Shown here one piece after another: positions 35,485 through 42,666 of a DNA stretch of 64,000 nt. A program made the position numbers and the translations under genes. Each line of letters opens with the position of its first letter. Position 1 is the first letter of the stretch. This DNA is from A37T11 sp964546645 (GTDB lineage: Bacteria > Bacteroidota > Bacteroidia > Sphingobacteriales > Sphingobacteriaceae): the NCBI GenBank assembly GCA_964546645.1, contig CAZJKM010000002.1, positions 20,648-84,647 of the forward strand, written 5' to 3'. The notes under the pieces are model-generated. The model made no database searches. It worked only from the letters and a program-made list of their open reading frames with translations, and had not been told where the DNA came from.

Positions 35485-36162
35485 ATGAAAATACTGATCA
35501 TTGAAGATGAAACTGGCTTACAGGAAGTGATCCAGGAATCCCTTGAAAAGGAAAAATTTCTCGTAGAGACGGCAACCACTTACCAGGCAGCGTTGAGTAA
35601 GATCATCGCCTTCAGTTACGACTGTATCCTGCTGGATGTGATGCTACCTGACGGGAGCGGACTGGATATCCTGCGTGAATTAAAGAAAATGGAAAAATCG
35701 GGAAATGTGATCATCATTTCCGCCAAAGACGACATCGATGATAAAGTCAACGGGCTTAACCTGGGTGCCGATGATTACCTGACCAAACCTTTTCATCTTG
35801 CCGAGTTGACGGCACGCATTAAATCGGTGCTTCGCCGGAAGTCTTTTGACGGCCAGAACTGCCTCTCTTTGGGCAACCTGGTGCTTAACGTGGACAGCCG
35901 GAGTGTTTCTGTGGATGATAAGCCGATGCCCCTCAACCGGAAGGAATTTGACATCCTGAACTACCTGTTAACAAACAGTAACCGGCTGGTCAATAAAACT
36001 GCGCTGGCAGAACACGTATGGGGAGATTATATGGACGAAGCGGATGATTATGAATTTATCTATTCACAGGTCAAAAACCTCCGGAGAAAACTCAAGGAAC
36101 ACCAGGCACAGGTAGAACTGCGGGCCGTATACGGCATCGGTTACAAACTGGAGCCAGCATGA
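35485..36162 (+). CDS. OmpR/PhoB-type response regulator
   Basis: This 225-residue regulator has a receiver domain (ILIIEDETGLQEVI, phospho-acceptor Asp in CILLDVMLPDGSG near residue 51, Lys in DDYLTKPFH) and a winged-helix output domain (LNRKEFDILNYLLTNSNRLV, VKNLRRKL, VYGIGYKL). The stop codon overlaps the start of the following kinase gene by 4 bases, so the two are translationally coupled and form a classical pair. The two PepSY-like genes downstream have their own promoter box and may be targets, as is common for PepSY-associated systems of this phylum. Confidence 0.95.
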   Translation: MKILIIEDETGLQEVIQESLEKEKFLVETATTYQAALSKIIAFSYDCILLDVMLPDGSGLDILRELKKMEKSGNVIIISAKDDIDDKVNGLNLGADDYLTKPFHLAELTARIKSVLRRKSFDGQNCLSLGNLVLNVDSRSVSVDDKPMPLNRKEFDILNYLLTNSNRLVNKTALAEHVWGDYMDEADDYEFIYSQVKNLRRKLKEHQAQVELRAVYGIGYKLEPA

Positions 36163-37430
36163 AACTCCTGAACCGTACCTTAAAGTTCCTGGCCATTTTC
36201 CTCCCGGTTATCATTGCTGTATGGGCCGGCCTGTTCTATTATAATATGATTGATGAGATCAAGGACAGCCTGGATGACGGACTGGAAAATTACAAACTGC
36301 TCATCATCCAGAAAGCGGCATCGGACAGCTCCATCCTCGAAAAAACAAAATTCGGTGAAAGTAATTATGCAATCCGTGAAATAGCCGGCAGCGAGGCACT
36401 GGGAGTGAGAGACCACTACACGGATACGGCGATGTTTATGCTGAATGAGGGCGATTTTGAGGCAGTACGCATGCTGACCACCGCTTTCACCATGAACGGC
36501 CGCTATTATGAACTGAAGGTGATCTCCTCCACGGTGGAAGAGGATGACCTGATCGCCGACCTGCTGCATGCGCTGCTATGGCTGTATGCGGCCTTACTGG
36601 TCAGCATCTTGCTCATTAATAACCTGGTGCTCAGAAAAGCCTGGAAACCCTTTTATCAGCTGCTGGCCAAAATCCGGCAGTTCAGGCTGGATAAAAATCC
36701 GGTCATTACTTCTACTCCGAGCCACGTGTCTGAATTCAGGGAACTGGATGAAAGCATCCTGACACTTACCCGGCAGGCGGTAACCGCCTATACGAACCAG
36801 AAACAGTTTATTGAAAATGCCTCCCATGAATTACAGACGCCCCTGGCGATCAGTATTAACAAGCTGGAGCTGCTGGCTGAAAGTGAAAAGCTGGACGAGC
36901 ATAACCTGACGGTTATTTCCCAGGTGATTGAGACCCTGCAACGGCTTACCCGCCTTAATAAAGCACTGTTACTGCTTTCCAAAATTGAGAATAAACAGTT
37001 CAGCGATACGGCCGATTTACAGCTCAACACCATTGTGAAGACACTGATTGATGATTTCAGGGATATGGCCGAGGCCAGGAACGTCTCCCTGCATCTCCAT
37101 GAAGCGGGTGTATTCACCGTGCATATGAACCAGGACCTGGCTATCATTCTCGTCAGTAACCTGATCAAAAATGCCATTGTCCACAATATCCGTGGTGGAT
37201 CGGCAGAGATTTCCATCAGTAACCACTCCTTTGCTGTTACTAATACCGGACAGGGCGGCGGTCTTGATCAGGAATTGTTATTTGAGCGGTTTCGCAAAAA
37301 ATCACCTGACCAAAGCAGTGCCGGTCTGGGGATGGCCATTGTAAAAGCTATCACTGATATGCACGGCTTAACCATAGCGTATGCGTACGTCAACAGCCGC
37401 CATTGCCTCACTGTCGCCGCTCAGGCGTAA
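36159..37430 (+). CDS. Sensor histidine kinase, partner of the OmpR-type regulator
   Basis: This 423-residue inner-membrane kinase has two transmembrane helices (about residues 9-27 and 140-162) enclosing a periplasmic sensor domain of about 110 residues. HisKA follows with H223 in NASHELQTPLAI, and then HATPase_c with NLIKNAIVHN and SAGLGMAIVKAI. The usual DxGxG motif is weak, reading TNTGQGGGLD. Overlap with the regulator gene by 4 bp fixes the pairing. The ligand is unknown. The neighbouring PepSY-like proteins, which are exported, could act as its sensor partners or outputs. Confidence 0.94.
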   Translation: MKLLNRTLKFLAIFLPVIIAVWAGLFYYNMIDEIKDSLDDGLENYKLLIIQKAASDSSILEKTKFGESNYAIREIAGSEALGVRDHYTDTAMFMLNEGDFEAVRMLTTAFTMNGRYYELKVISSTVEEDDLIADLLHALLWLYAALLVSILLINNLVLRKAWKPFYQLLAKIRQFRLDKNPVITSTPSHVSEFRELDESILTLTRQAVTAYTNQKQFIENASHELQTPLAISINKLELLAESEKLDEHNLTVISQVIETLQRLTRLNKALLLLSKIENKQFSDTADLQLNTIVKTLIDDFRDMAEARNVSLHLHEAGVFTVHMNQDLAIILVSNLIKNAIVHNIRGGSAEISISNHSFAVTNTGQGGGLDQELLFERFRKKSPDQSSAGLGMAIVKAITDMHGLTIAYAYVNSRHCLTVAAQA

Positions 37431-37455
37431 ATTTCAGGCTGCTGCTGCATTCCAG

Positions 37456-37484
37456 TTTGTTTTCAGGTTCACCGCCTAATTTTG
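37456..37484 (+). promoter_or_regulatory. Promoter of the PepSY-like gene pair
   Basis: TTTG (37456-37459) and TAATTTTG (37477-37484) match the -33 and -7 elements with 17 bases between them, slightly shorter than the usual 19-21. The -7 box ends 23 bases before ATG 37508. The pair is therefore probably transcribed separately from the kinase. Confidence 0.5.
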
Positions 37485-37507
37485 TATCCATATTAAAGAA
37501 GTTAACA

Positions 37508-37939
37508 ATGAAACGAATCATTTTTTGGATGCTCATGGCCCCTTTGGCCGTAATGGCACAAACTGTCCAGCAGGGGAAGGTTCCTTCAGTGGTACTCAAT
37601 ACGTTTAAGCAACATTTCCCCAAGGCGACCGGAACGGAATGGGAATTTAAAAACGGTGTGTACGAAGCTGAATTTGAGATCGGCAGACTGGATCACGAAG
37701 TATGGATCAATAAAAACGGCACCATTATCAAACACAAGGAGGAACTTTCCCCGAAGTTGTTACCCACGGCGGTACGTGAACGCATCCGGAGCAATTTTAA
37801 AGGCTACCGGGCCAGCGACACTGCAAAGCTGACGCAGGGAAACAACGTATTTTACAAGGTCGAATTAAAGTCGCTTACCAAAGAGCAGGATGTCATATTC
37901 AGTGAAGACGGCACTATAGTTGAAGGCTTCCTTTGGTAA
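37508..37939 (+). CDS. Exported PepSY-like (DUF2874) protein
   Basis: This protein of about 143 residues has a signal peptide (IIFWMLMAPLAVMAQ). A PepSY-like/BLIP-type fold follows, with the repeated pattern VVLNTFKQHFPKATGTEWEFKNG split as strand-helix units, GVYEAEFEIG and VFYKVELKS. Proteins of this family are periplasmic in Bacteroidota and are often encoded beside two-component systems, as here. Function is not established; modulation of an enzyme or of the kinase is proposed from the PepSY family. The long open frame begins at 37403 inside the kinase gene, but ATG 37508 opens the signal peptide and lies just after a good promoter. Confidence 0.82.
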   Translation: MKRIIFWMLMAPLAVMAQTVQQGKVPSVVLNTFKQHFPKATGTEWEFKNGVYEAEFEIGRLDHEVWINKNGTIIKHKEELSPKLLPTAVRERIRSNFKGYRASDTAKLTQGNNVFYKVELKSLTKEQDVIFSEDGTIVEGFLW

Positions 37940-37967
37940 CAATTCATTAAAATCTCTTAATTAGTAT

Positions 37968-38402
37968 ATGAAACGTTTTATTTTCAGTGGTTTGATCGTA
38001 TTCGCAGGTTTATTTGTTTTCATCTCCTGCGATAAGGAAACAATGATAGATGAGAGCGGCCTGCCGGGTAAATCCGCGACCTTTATTTCCACCCATTTCA
38101 GCGGGATAGAGGTCGTACAGGTTGTGAAGGATGTGGATGGGTTCAAAAAGACCTTTGATGTACGGCTGAAAGACGGAACAGAACTTGAATTTAAACGTGA
38201 CGGCAGTGTGAAGCAGCTAAAAAGCAAAAGCAAATTGCCGGACAGCGTGATCCCGGAAAAAATTCTGAGCTACGTACAAGCTAATTACGCGGATCAAAGT
38301 ATCCTGGAATGGGAGTTGGACGACAACCGACAGGAAGTCAGACTATCCAATGGCACAGAGCTGGTTTTCGACAAGAACGGTAATTTTTTACGCATCGATT
38401 AA
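37968..38402 (+). CDS. PepSY-like lipoprotein
   Basis: This 144-residue protein has a lipoprotein signal (FSGLIVFAGLFVFISC, lipid Cys at 21). Two PepSY-like units follow (FISTHFSGIEVVQVVKDVDG and ILSYVQANYADQSILEWELD, each followed by a beta hairpin ending in FDKNGNFLRID or FKRDGSVKQL). It lies 28 bases after a related exported protein, so the two arose by duplication or divergence and share a transcript. The lipid anchor would hold this copy at a membrane while the other is free. Function unknown; a link to the upstream two-component pair is inferred from position. Confidence 0.82.
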   Translation: MKRFIFSGLIVFAGLFVFISCDKETMIDESGLPGKSATFISTHFSGIEVVQVVKDVDGFKKTFDVRLKDGTELEFKRDGSVKQLKSKSKLPDSVIPEKILSYVQANYADQSILEWELDDNRQEVRLSNGTELVFDKNGNFLRID

Positions 38403-38415
38403 CTTTCCCGCACGA

Positions 38416-38455
38416 TAAACACGTACTTTTGTTTCGTACCAGAAGTACGTGTTTA
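38416..38455. promoter_or_regulatory. mqnD promoter overlapped by a 13-bp palindromic operator
   Basis: Arms TAAACACGTACTT (38416-38428) and AAGTACGTGTTTA (38443-38455) are perfect inverted repeats with a 14-base spacer. The -7 box TACTTTTG (38424-38431) overlaps the left arm, and the right arm ends on the A of the mqnD ATG. Transcription would start near 38436-38438, so the left arm is not in the RNA. This favours a DNA operator over an RNA hairpin. Confidence 0.55.
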
Positions 38456-39321
38456 TGACCCTTTCACTTGGATTTTCGCCCTGCCCGAACGATACGTTTA
38501 TTTTTGATGCACTCATTCATCACAAGATAGATACGGAAGGGCTTACCTTTGACGTCTTTTTTGATGATGTCGAAACACTGAACACCAAAGCCTTTGCCGG
38601 CACTCCGGATATTACCAAACTGAGTTTTCATGCTTATGCCTACGCAGCGGCGGACTATGTATTGCTGGACGCCGGCAGTGCACTGGGATCCGGGGTCGGA
38701 CCGCTACTCATCAGTCAGCGCCCCCTGACGGAACTTACCGGCAGTACTACCGGCAATAACGGGAAACCTGACCTGGATGCCGGCCTTAAAGTCGGTATCC
38801 CCGGCAAGTATACCACTGCAAATTTTTTGTTGGGACTGGCCTATCCGCAGTTACAGCGGAAGGAAGAACTGGTTTTTTCCGGGATTGAGCAGGCTGTGCT
38901 GGACGGACGGACGGACCTGGGCCTCCTTATTCACGAGAACCGTTTTACCTATCAGGAAAAAGGCCTTCATAAGATACTGGACCTGGGGGATTTCTGGGAA
39001 AAGGAAACCGGCTTTCCCATCCCGTTAGGGGGCATTGCCATCCATCGGCGGCTGCCTCTGGAAATACAGCAAAAAGTAAACCGGCTGATCCGTAAAAGTG
39101 TGGAGTTTGCCTTTGAGAATCCGACAGCAGGGCTTGATTTTATCCGCTCGCATGCACAGGCTATGAGCACAGCGGTTATGTATAAGCACATTGATCTGTA
39201 TGTCAATTCATTTTCTATTAATCTGGGAGCCAGGGGAAGGCTGGCCGTTGAAACGCTGATCAGCAAGGCCGTGGAGCTGAACCTCGTACCGCCTGTCAGC
39301 AAGCCGTTGTTCATGGACTAA
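38455..39321 (+). CDS. mqnD: 1,4-dihydroxy-6-naphthoate synthase
   Basis: This enzyme of about 288 residues of the periplasmic-binding-protein fold makes 1,4-dihydroxy-6-naphthoate from cyclic dehypoxanthine futalosine, a late step in futalosine-dependent menaquinone synthesis. The N-terminus LSLGFSPCPNDTFIFDAL and the block LGSGVGPLLISQRPL are characteristic, as is IPGKYTTANFLLGLA. ATG 38455 is chosen over a GTG two codons upstream because the family begins close to this position. The gene has its own promoter with a palindromic operator. Its stop codon overlaps that of the convergent LolC/E-like permease gene by 4 bases. MqnB is encoded 10 kb upstream. Confidence 0.93.
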   Translation: MTLSLGFSPCPNDTFIFDALIHHKIDTEGLTFDVFFDDVETLNTKAFAGTPDITKLSFHAYAYAAADYVLLDAGSALGSGVGPLLISQRPLTELTGSTTGNNGKPDLDAGLKVGIPGKYTTANFLLGLAYPQLQRKEELVFSGIEQAVLDGRTDLGLLIHENRFTYQEKGLHKILDLGDFWEKETGFPIPLGGIAIHRRLPLEIQQKVNRLIRKSVEFAFENPTAGLDFIRSHAQAMSTAVMYKHIDLYVNSFSINLGARGRLAVETLISKAVELNLVPPVSKPLFMD

Positions 39322-40532
39322 CGGAGGGTTTCTTCCCCGCGAAGGCTCAGCCGGGAAGCCAGGGCAGAAACAAGGGCGGAAATACCCAGCACGGTAATAA
39401 AAACCGTCACGAAATCCCCCACCCTCAGCTCTACGGGGTAGGCATCCACAATAAAATCGCCGGCACCCATACTGATAAATCCGGTGTACTGCTGCAACAC
39501 ACATACCAGCAAGCCCAGTAACATGCCTCCCACACAACCCATCAGCGTAATCATCATGCCCTCCGTAAAAAATATACGCCGGACCATGACAGCACCCGCA
39601 CCCAGGCTGCGCAGTACGGCAATATCTTTCCGCTTATCTATCACCAGCATGGTCAGCGAGCCAATGATGTTAAACGCTGCAATAATCAGCACGAACGTCA
39701 GGATAAAAAAAACGGCCCATTTTTCAGCATTCAGCATTTTATACAGTAACGGATTTTGCTCCATGCGGTTCTTTACCTGAAACGCCTCTCCCAGCCAGGA
39801 AGATAACCGCTGCCGGAATGCCGCTATGTTGGCCCCTGCTGTACACTGGACCTCGATGGCAGAAAGCTGGTCATATTCACCCAGCACCTCCCGGGCAAAA
39901 TCCAGTGGTACGATCATCAACTGGTCGAGTTGCTGCTGTGCTTTCAGGATACCTGCCGGAGCGATGGACCGGATAACAAACTCATCGGCGGGGTTGATGC
40001 TCTGCACGGCCTCCTTTTTGGGGGCATACACATCCATCTGTACGGTATCAGCCAGCACCACCCCCAACCGGTTTTGTATCCCGGCGCCTATCACCGCAGC
40101 CTCCCGGTTTCCGTCGGACAATACGAACGACCCGTCGAACACCAGATTGTTTGTCTCACCGCCGCCCGCCAGTGATCCGCTGATCCCCCTGATGGTCCCG
40201 ATCACCTGGTTGGACCGGTAGCGTATCAGTACTTTTTCCTGCAGGACCCCGCCATGCGCAGATACGGCCGGGTCATTTTCCAGGTAGCGGTACAGGGAGT
40301 CATCCGGAGCAAAGTACTTCCCCCGGGCCGGTTCAATGCGTATATCCGGATTAAAACTGCTGTACATAGACAGCACAATGGATTCCAGACCGTTGAAAAT
40401 GGAAAGAATAATAATGAGTGCGGCACTGCTGACCAGTACCCCTACCATGCTGATAGCCGAAATGACATTGATGGCATTCACTGATTTTTTGGAGAACAGG
40501 TAGCGTTTAGCGATAAAGAAAACCGTGTTCAT
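39318..40532 (-). CDS. LolC/E-like ABC transporter permease (FtsX family)
   Basis: This 404-residue inner-membrane protein has one N-terminal transmembrane helix (about residues 22-45). A periplasmic MacB_PCD-type domain follows (about 50-250), then three C-terminal helices of the FtsX domain (about 270-295, 320-345, 370-395). The beginning FIAKRYLFSKKSVNAINVIS resembles LolC/LolE subunits, which release lipoproteins from the inner membrane. Bacteroidota encode several such proteins, so assignment to lipoprotein release is probable and not certain. It is the last gene of the operon aroE-gldD-MBL-permease, 12 bases after the hydrolase gene. The ATPase subunit is not nearby. Confidence 0.88.
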   Translation of the reverse strand: MNTVFFIAKRYLFSKKSVNAINVISAISMVGVLVSSAALIIILSIFNGLESIVLSMYSSFNPDIRIEPARGKYFAPDDSLYRYLENDPAVSAHGGVLQEKVLIRYRSNQVIGTIRGISGSLAGGGETNNLVFDGSFVLSDGNREAAVIGAGIQNRLGVVLADTVQMDVYAPKKEAVQSINPADEFVIRSIAPAGILKAQQQLDQLMIVPLDFAREVLGEYDQLSAIEVQCTAGANIAAFRQRLSSWLGEAFQVKNRMEQNPLLYKMLNAEKWAVFFILTFVLIIAAFNIIGSLTMLVIDKRKDIAVLRSLGAGAVMVRRIFFTEGMMITLMGCVGGMLLGLLVCVLQQYTGFISMGAGDFIVDAYPVELRVGDFVTVFITVLGISALVSALASRLSLRGEETLR

Positions 40533-40544
40533 GCCCCTGCTGCT

Positions 40545-41186
40545 TTATCCGCGTACAAAAGGATTCGTCTGCTTTTCATAACCTACCGTTGTTTCCGGGC
40601 CATGGCCCGGATAAACCACTGTTTCATCCGGCAAAGTATAGACCCTGTCACGGATGCTCTGCAGTAATTGCTGATGGTTGCCTCCCGGCAGGTCGGTCCG
40701 GCCTATACTGTTCCTGAACAGGACATCCCCGCCGATCAGAAAGTGCTGTCCGCTATGATAAAAGCAAAGGTGCGCGGGTGAGTGACCAGGGGCGAAAATA
40801 AGCTCCAGCTGGTGCTGCCCCCACTGGACCGTTCCCTGCGCCGGCAGAAAGGATTCAGGAATGGGCGAAACGTCATAACGGATGCCCATCTGCGGTGCAT
40901 AGTGCTGTACTTCCACCAACAGCGGTACTTCCCCTTCGTGGAATTGCGGCAGCAAACCATATTGTTCATATATATAGCGGTTACCCAATACGTGGTCAAT
41001 ATGGCAATGGGTGTTCAGCAACAGTCCCGGATTCAGGCCCTTTTCCTCCATAAATGAGGCAAACAGGTTTTCCTCCGCCGGTCCGTACATGCCGGGATCA
41101 ATGATCACACAGGCGCCGCTATCGTCATAAAGGACATAGGTATTTTCCTGATAAGGGTTAAAAACAAAAGACTTTACCTGTATCAT
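40545..41186 (-). CDS. Metallo-beta-lactamase-fold hydrolase (glyoxalase II-like)
   Basis: This cytoplasmic protein of about 213 residues has the metal motif NTHCHIDHVLGN (HxHxDH). Further ligands are in FAPGHSPAHLCFY, IGGDVLFRNSIGRTDLPGG and VYPGHGPETTVGYE. This is the pattern of the YcbL/glyoxalase II branch of the fold, which hydrolyses thioesters such as S-lactoylglutathione. The physiological substrate in a glutathione-poor phylum is unclear. The frame is open to TTG 41192, but ATG 41186 is the likelier start. It lies in a tight operon, 22 bases after gldD and 12 before the permease gene. Confidence 0.92.
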   Translation of the reverse strand: MIQVKSFVFNPYQENTYVLYDDSGACVIIDPGMYGPAEENLFASFMEEKGLNPGLLLNTHCHIDHVLGNRYIYEQYGLLPQFHEGEVPLLVEVQHYAPQMGIRYDVSPIPESFLPAQGTVQWGQHQLELIFAPGHSPAHLCFYHSGQHFLIGGDVLFRNSIGRTDLPGGNHQQLLQSIRDRVYTLPDETVVYPGHGPETTVGYEKQTNPFVRG

Positions 41187-41208
41187 ATACAAACATAGCT
41201 AAATTTAC

Positions 41209-41796
41209 TTATTTCCACCGCAGCGACCGGATCAGGGTATCGATATCCGCTTCCAGGAAATCGATCACCGGCTGAACAGAATCAGGGCGTGGTTTTTCGT
41301 TGAGGTACAGGGCACCCCTCAGGTAATGTTTCACGCTGTCTGTAACATAGAATTGCAGGGCGGAGGCGGTACTCCCGCCAATTTTATAATATACACCGTA
41401 CACGCGGCGCGCGGGATCCCGTACGTACCCTTCATCAATGGCGGTTGCTTTTACGGTATGGGCAAACGCCAAGCTGCGGGCATCTTCCGTCAGCTGGTCC
41501 AGCCGCGCCTGCGCGGTTACCGGATAGTAGCTCAGGTGCAGCCGGGCATTGAATGCCGGAAATACCAGATCCTGCCAGCAGGGATGCTCCGCATTCCCGC
41601 TGCCGGGCTCCACGCCGGCATATGCCGGGTAGCGAAACGTATAGGGGCAGGATGTCTCGTATAACCGGTATTGCTTTTCCGGAAAGTAAAGCCGGTGAAA
41701 ACCCCGGGGTTTTGGCGCATAATGGCTCCCTCCGCCGCAACCTGACAGGATGGTGAGGAACAGGATCAGCCATATGGGGTGATGTGCGTATTTCAA
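41209..41796 (-). CDS. gldD: Gliding motility lipoprotein GldD
   Basis: This lipoprotein of about 195 residues belongs to the Bacteroidota gliding/type IX secretion set. The signal peptide IWLILFLTILSGC precedes the family block YAPKPRGFHRLYFPEKQYRLYE and the conserved C-terminal FYVTDSVKHYLRGALYLNEKPRPD, both shown in part. The frame stays open through the end of aroE to 41883. The only sensible start just before the signal peptide is TTG 41796, one base after the aroE stop (TAG 41800-41798). That gives near-continuous translation from aroE and a normal length for the family. Pairing of aroE and gldD in this order is probably an operon. Other gld genes are not in the window. Confidence 0.88.
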   Translation of the reverse strand: MKYAHHPIWLILFLTILSGCGGGSHYAPKPRGFHRLYFPEKQYRLYETSCPYTFRYPAYAGVEPGSGNAEHPCWQDLVFPAFNARLHLSYYPVTAQARLDQLTEDARSLAFAHTVKATAIDEGYVRDPARRVYGVYYKIGGSTASALQFYVTDSVKHYLRGALYLNEKPRPDSVQPVIDFLEADIDTLIRSLRWK

Positions 41797-41797
41797 C

Positions 41798-42592
41798 CTA
41801 ACTGTTCCAGATTTCCCAGTTTTTCTCCGCCTGTAATTCCAGCATCTCCAATCCGTTTTTCGTGATGGCTCCGTTTGCGGCACCGCGTTTCAGGAACTCG
41901 GTTTCCGGCGGATTGTACACCAGGTCGTACAACAGATGCTGCCCTCCAATACACGCGTAGGGTATATCCGGGCACGATGTAACATCGGGATACGTGCCTA
42001 ACGGTGTCGTATTAATGATCAACGGATGTGCTTCCATCACCTCCCGGTCCAGTTGCCCGTACGACAGCTGTTTACCGGCCGGTCGTCTCGAAACAACGGA
42101 AAAATCGATATGCAGCTTCCGGAGTACATAAAAAACGGCACGCGCAGCCCCTCCGTTTCCTAATACCAGCGCCCGGCGATGGTGCCGGCCGAGCAACGGT
42201 CTGAGCGAAGCTTCAAAGCCGTACACGTCTGTATTGAAACCGGCCAGGTGTACTTCCGCCATCGGCACTTCGCCGGAGAAAAAGGTCTCAACGGGGTTGT
42301 GTTTACTGATCTTTATGCAGTTCACGGCATCCACTTCCTTTGCCTCGGGGGATATCTTATCCAGGTAGAACATAACTCCGATCTTATGGGGAATGGTTAC
42401 ATTTAACCCGCACAGGCCGGGATGTGCCCGCAGCAGGCCGGGCAGCTCACTGATTTGCTCTATCGGGAAGAGACTGTATCGGCAATCGGTGATTCCTTCC
42501 CGCTCAAACTTGCTGTCATAATAGTGTTTGGAGAAAGAATGGGAAAGCGGATAGCCGATCAGGCCGAATTCCTTTATATGATCATTACTCAT
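41798..42592 (-). CDS. aroE: Shikimate dehydrogenase
   Basis: This enzyme of about 264 residues reduces 3-dehydroshikimate to shikimate with NADPH. The substrate-binding SHS motif is in GYPLSHSFSKHYYD, the catalytic Lys in NVTIPHKIGVM, and the cofactor loop in VLGNGGAARAVFYVL. The C-terminal block KNGLEMLELQAEKNW is typical. ATG 42592 begins MSNDHIKEFGLIGYP; the longer frame to 42643 reads through the promoter box at 42613-42620 and is rejected. It heads the operon aroE-gldD-MBL-permease. Its stop is one base from the gldD start, so the two are likely coupled. Confidence 0.94.
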   Translation of the reverse strand: MSNDHIKEFGLIGYPLSHSFSKHYYDSKFEREGITDCRYSLFPIEQISELPGLLRAHPGLCGLNVTIPHKIGVMFYLDKISPEAKEVDAVNCIKISKHNPVETFFSGEVPMAEVHLAGFNTDVYGFEASLRPLLGRHHRRALVLGNGGAARAVFYVLRKLHIDFSVVSRRPAGKQLSYGQLDREVMEAHPLIINTTPLGTYPDVTSCPDIPYACIGGQHLLYDLVYNPPETEFLKRGAANGAITKNGLEMLELQAEKNWEIWNS

Positions 42593-42612
42593 TGTGTAAC
42601 CGTTAGCGGCTG

Positions 42613-42620
42613 CAAACTTA
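42613..42620 (-). promoter_or_regulatory. -7 promoter box for the aroE-gldD operon
   Basis: The minus strand reads TAAGTTTG, an exact TAnnTTTG match, 20 bases before ATG 42592. It lies in the 74-base gap after the TPR gene and implies that the operon has its own promoter. Confidence 0.5.
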
Positions 42621-42666
42621 CTAAAATTGTGCTGACAGCCCATATACGGACGCCGGCTACCGTACG

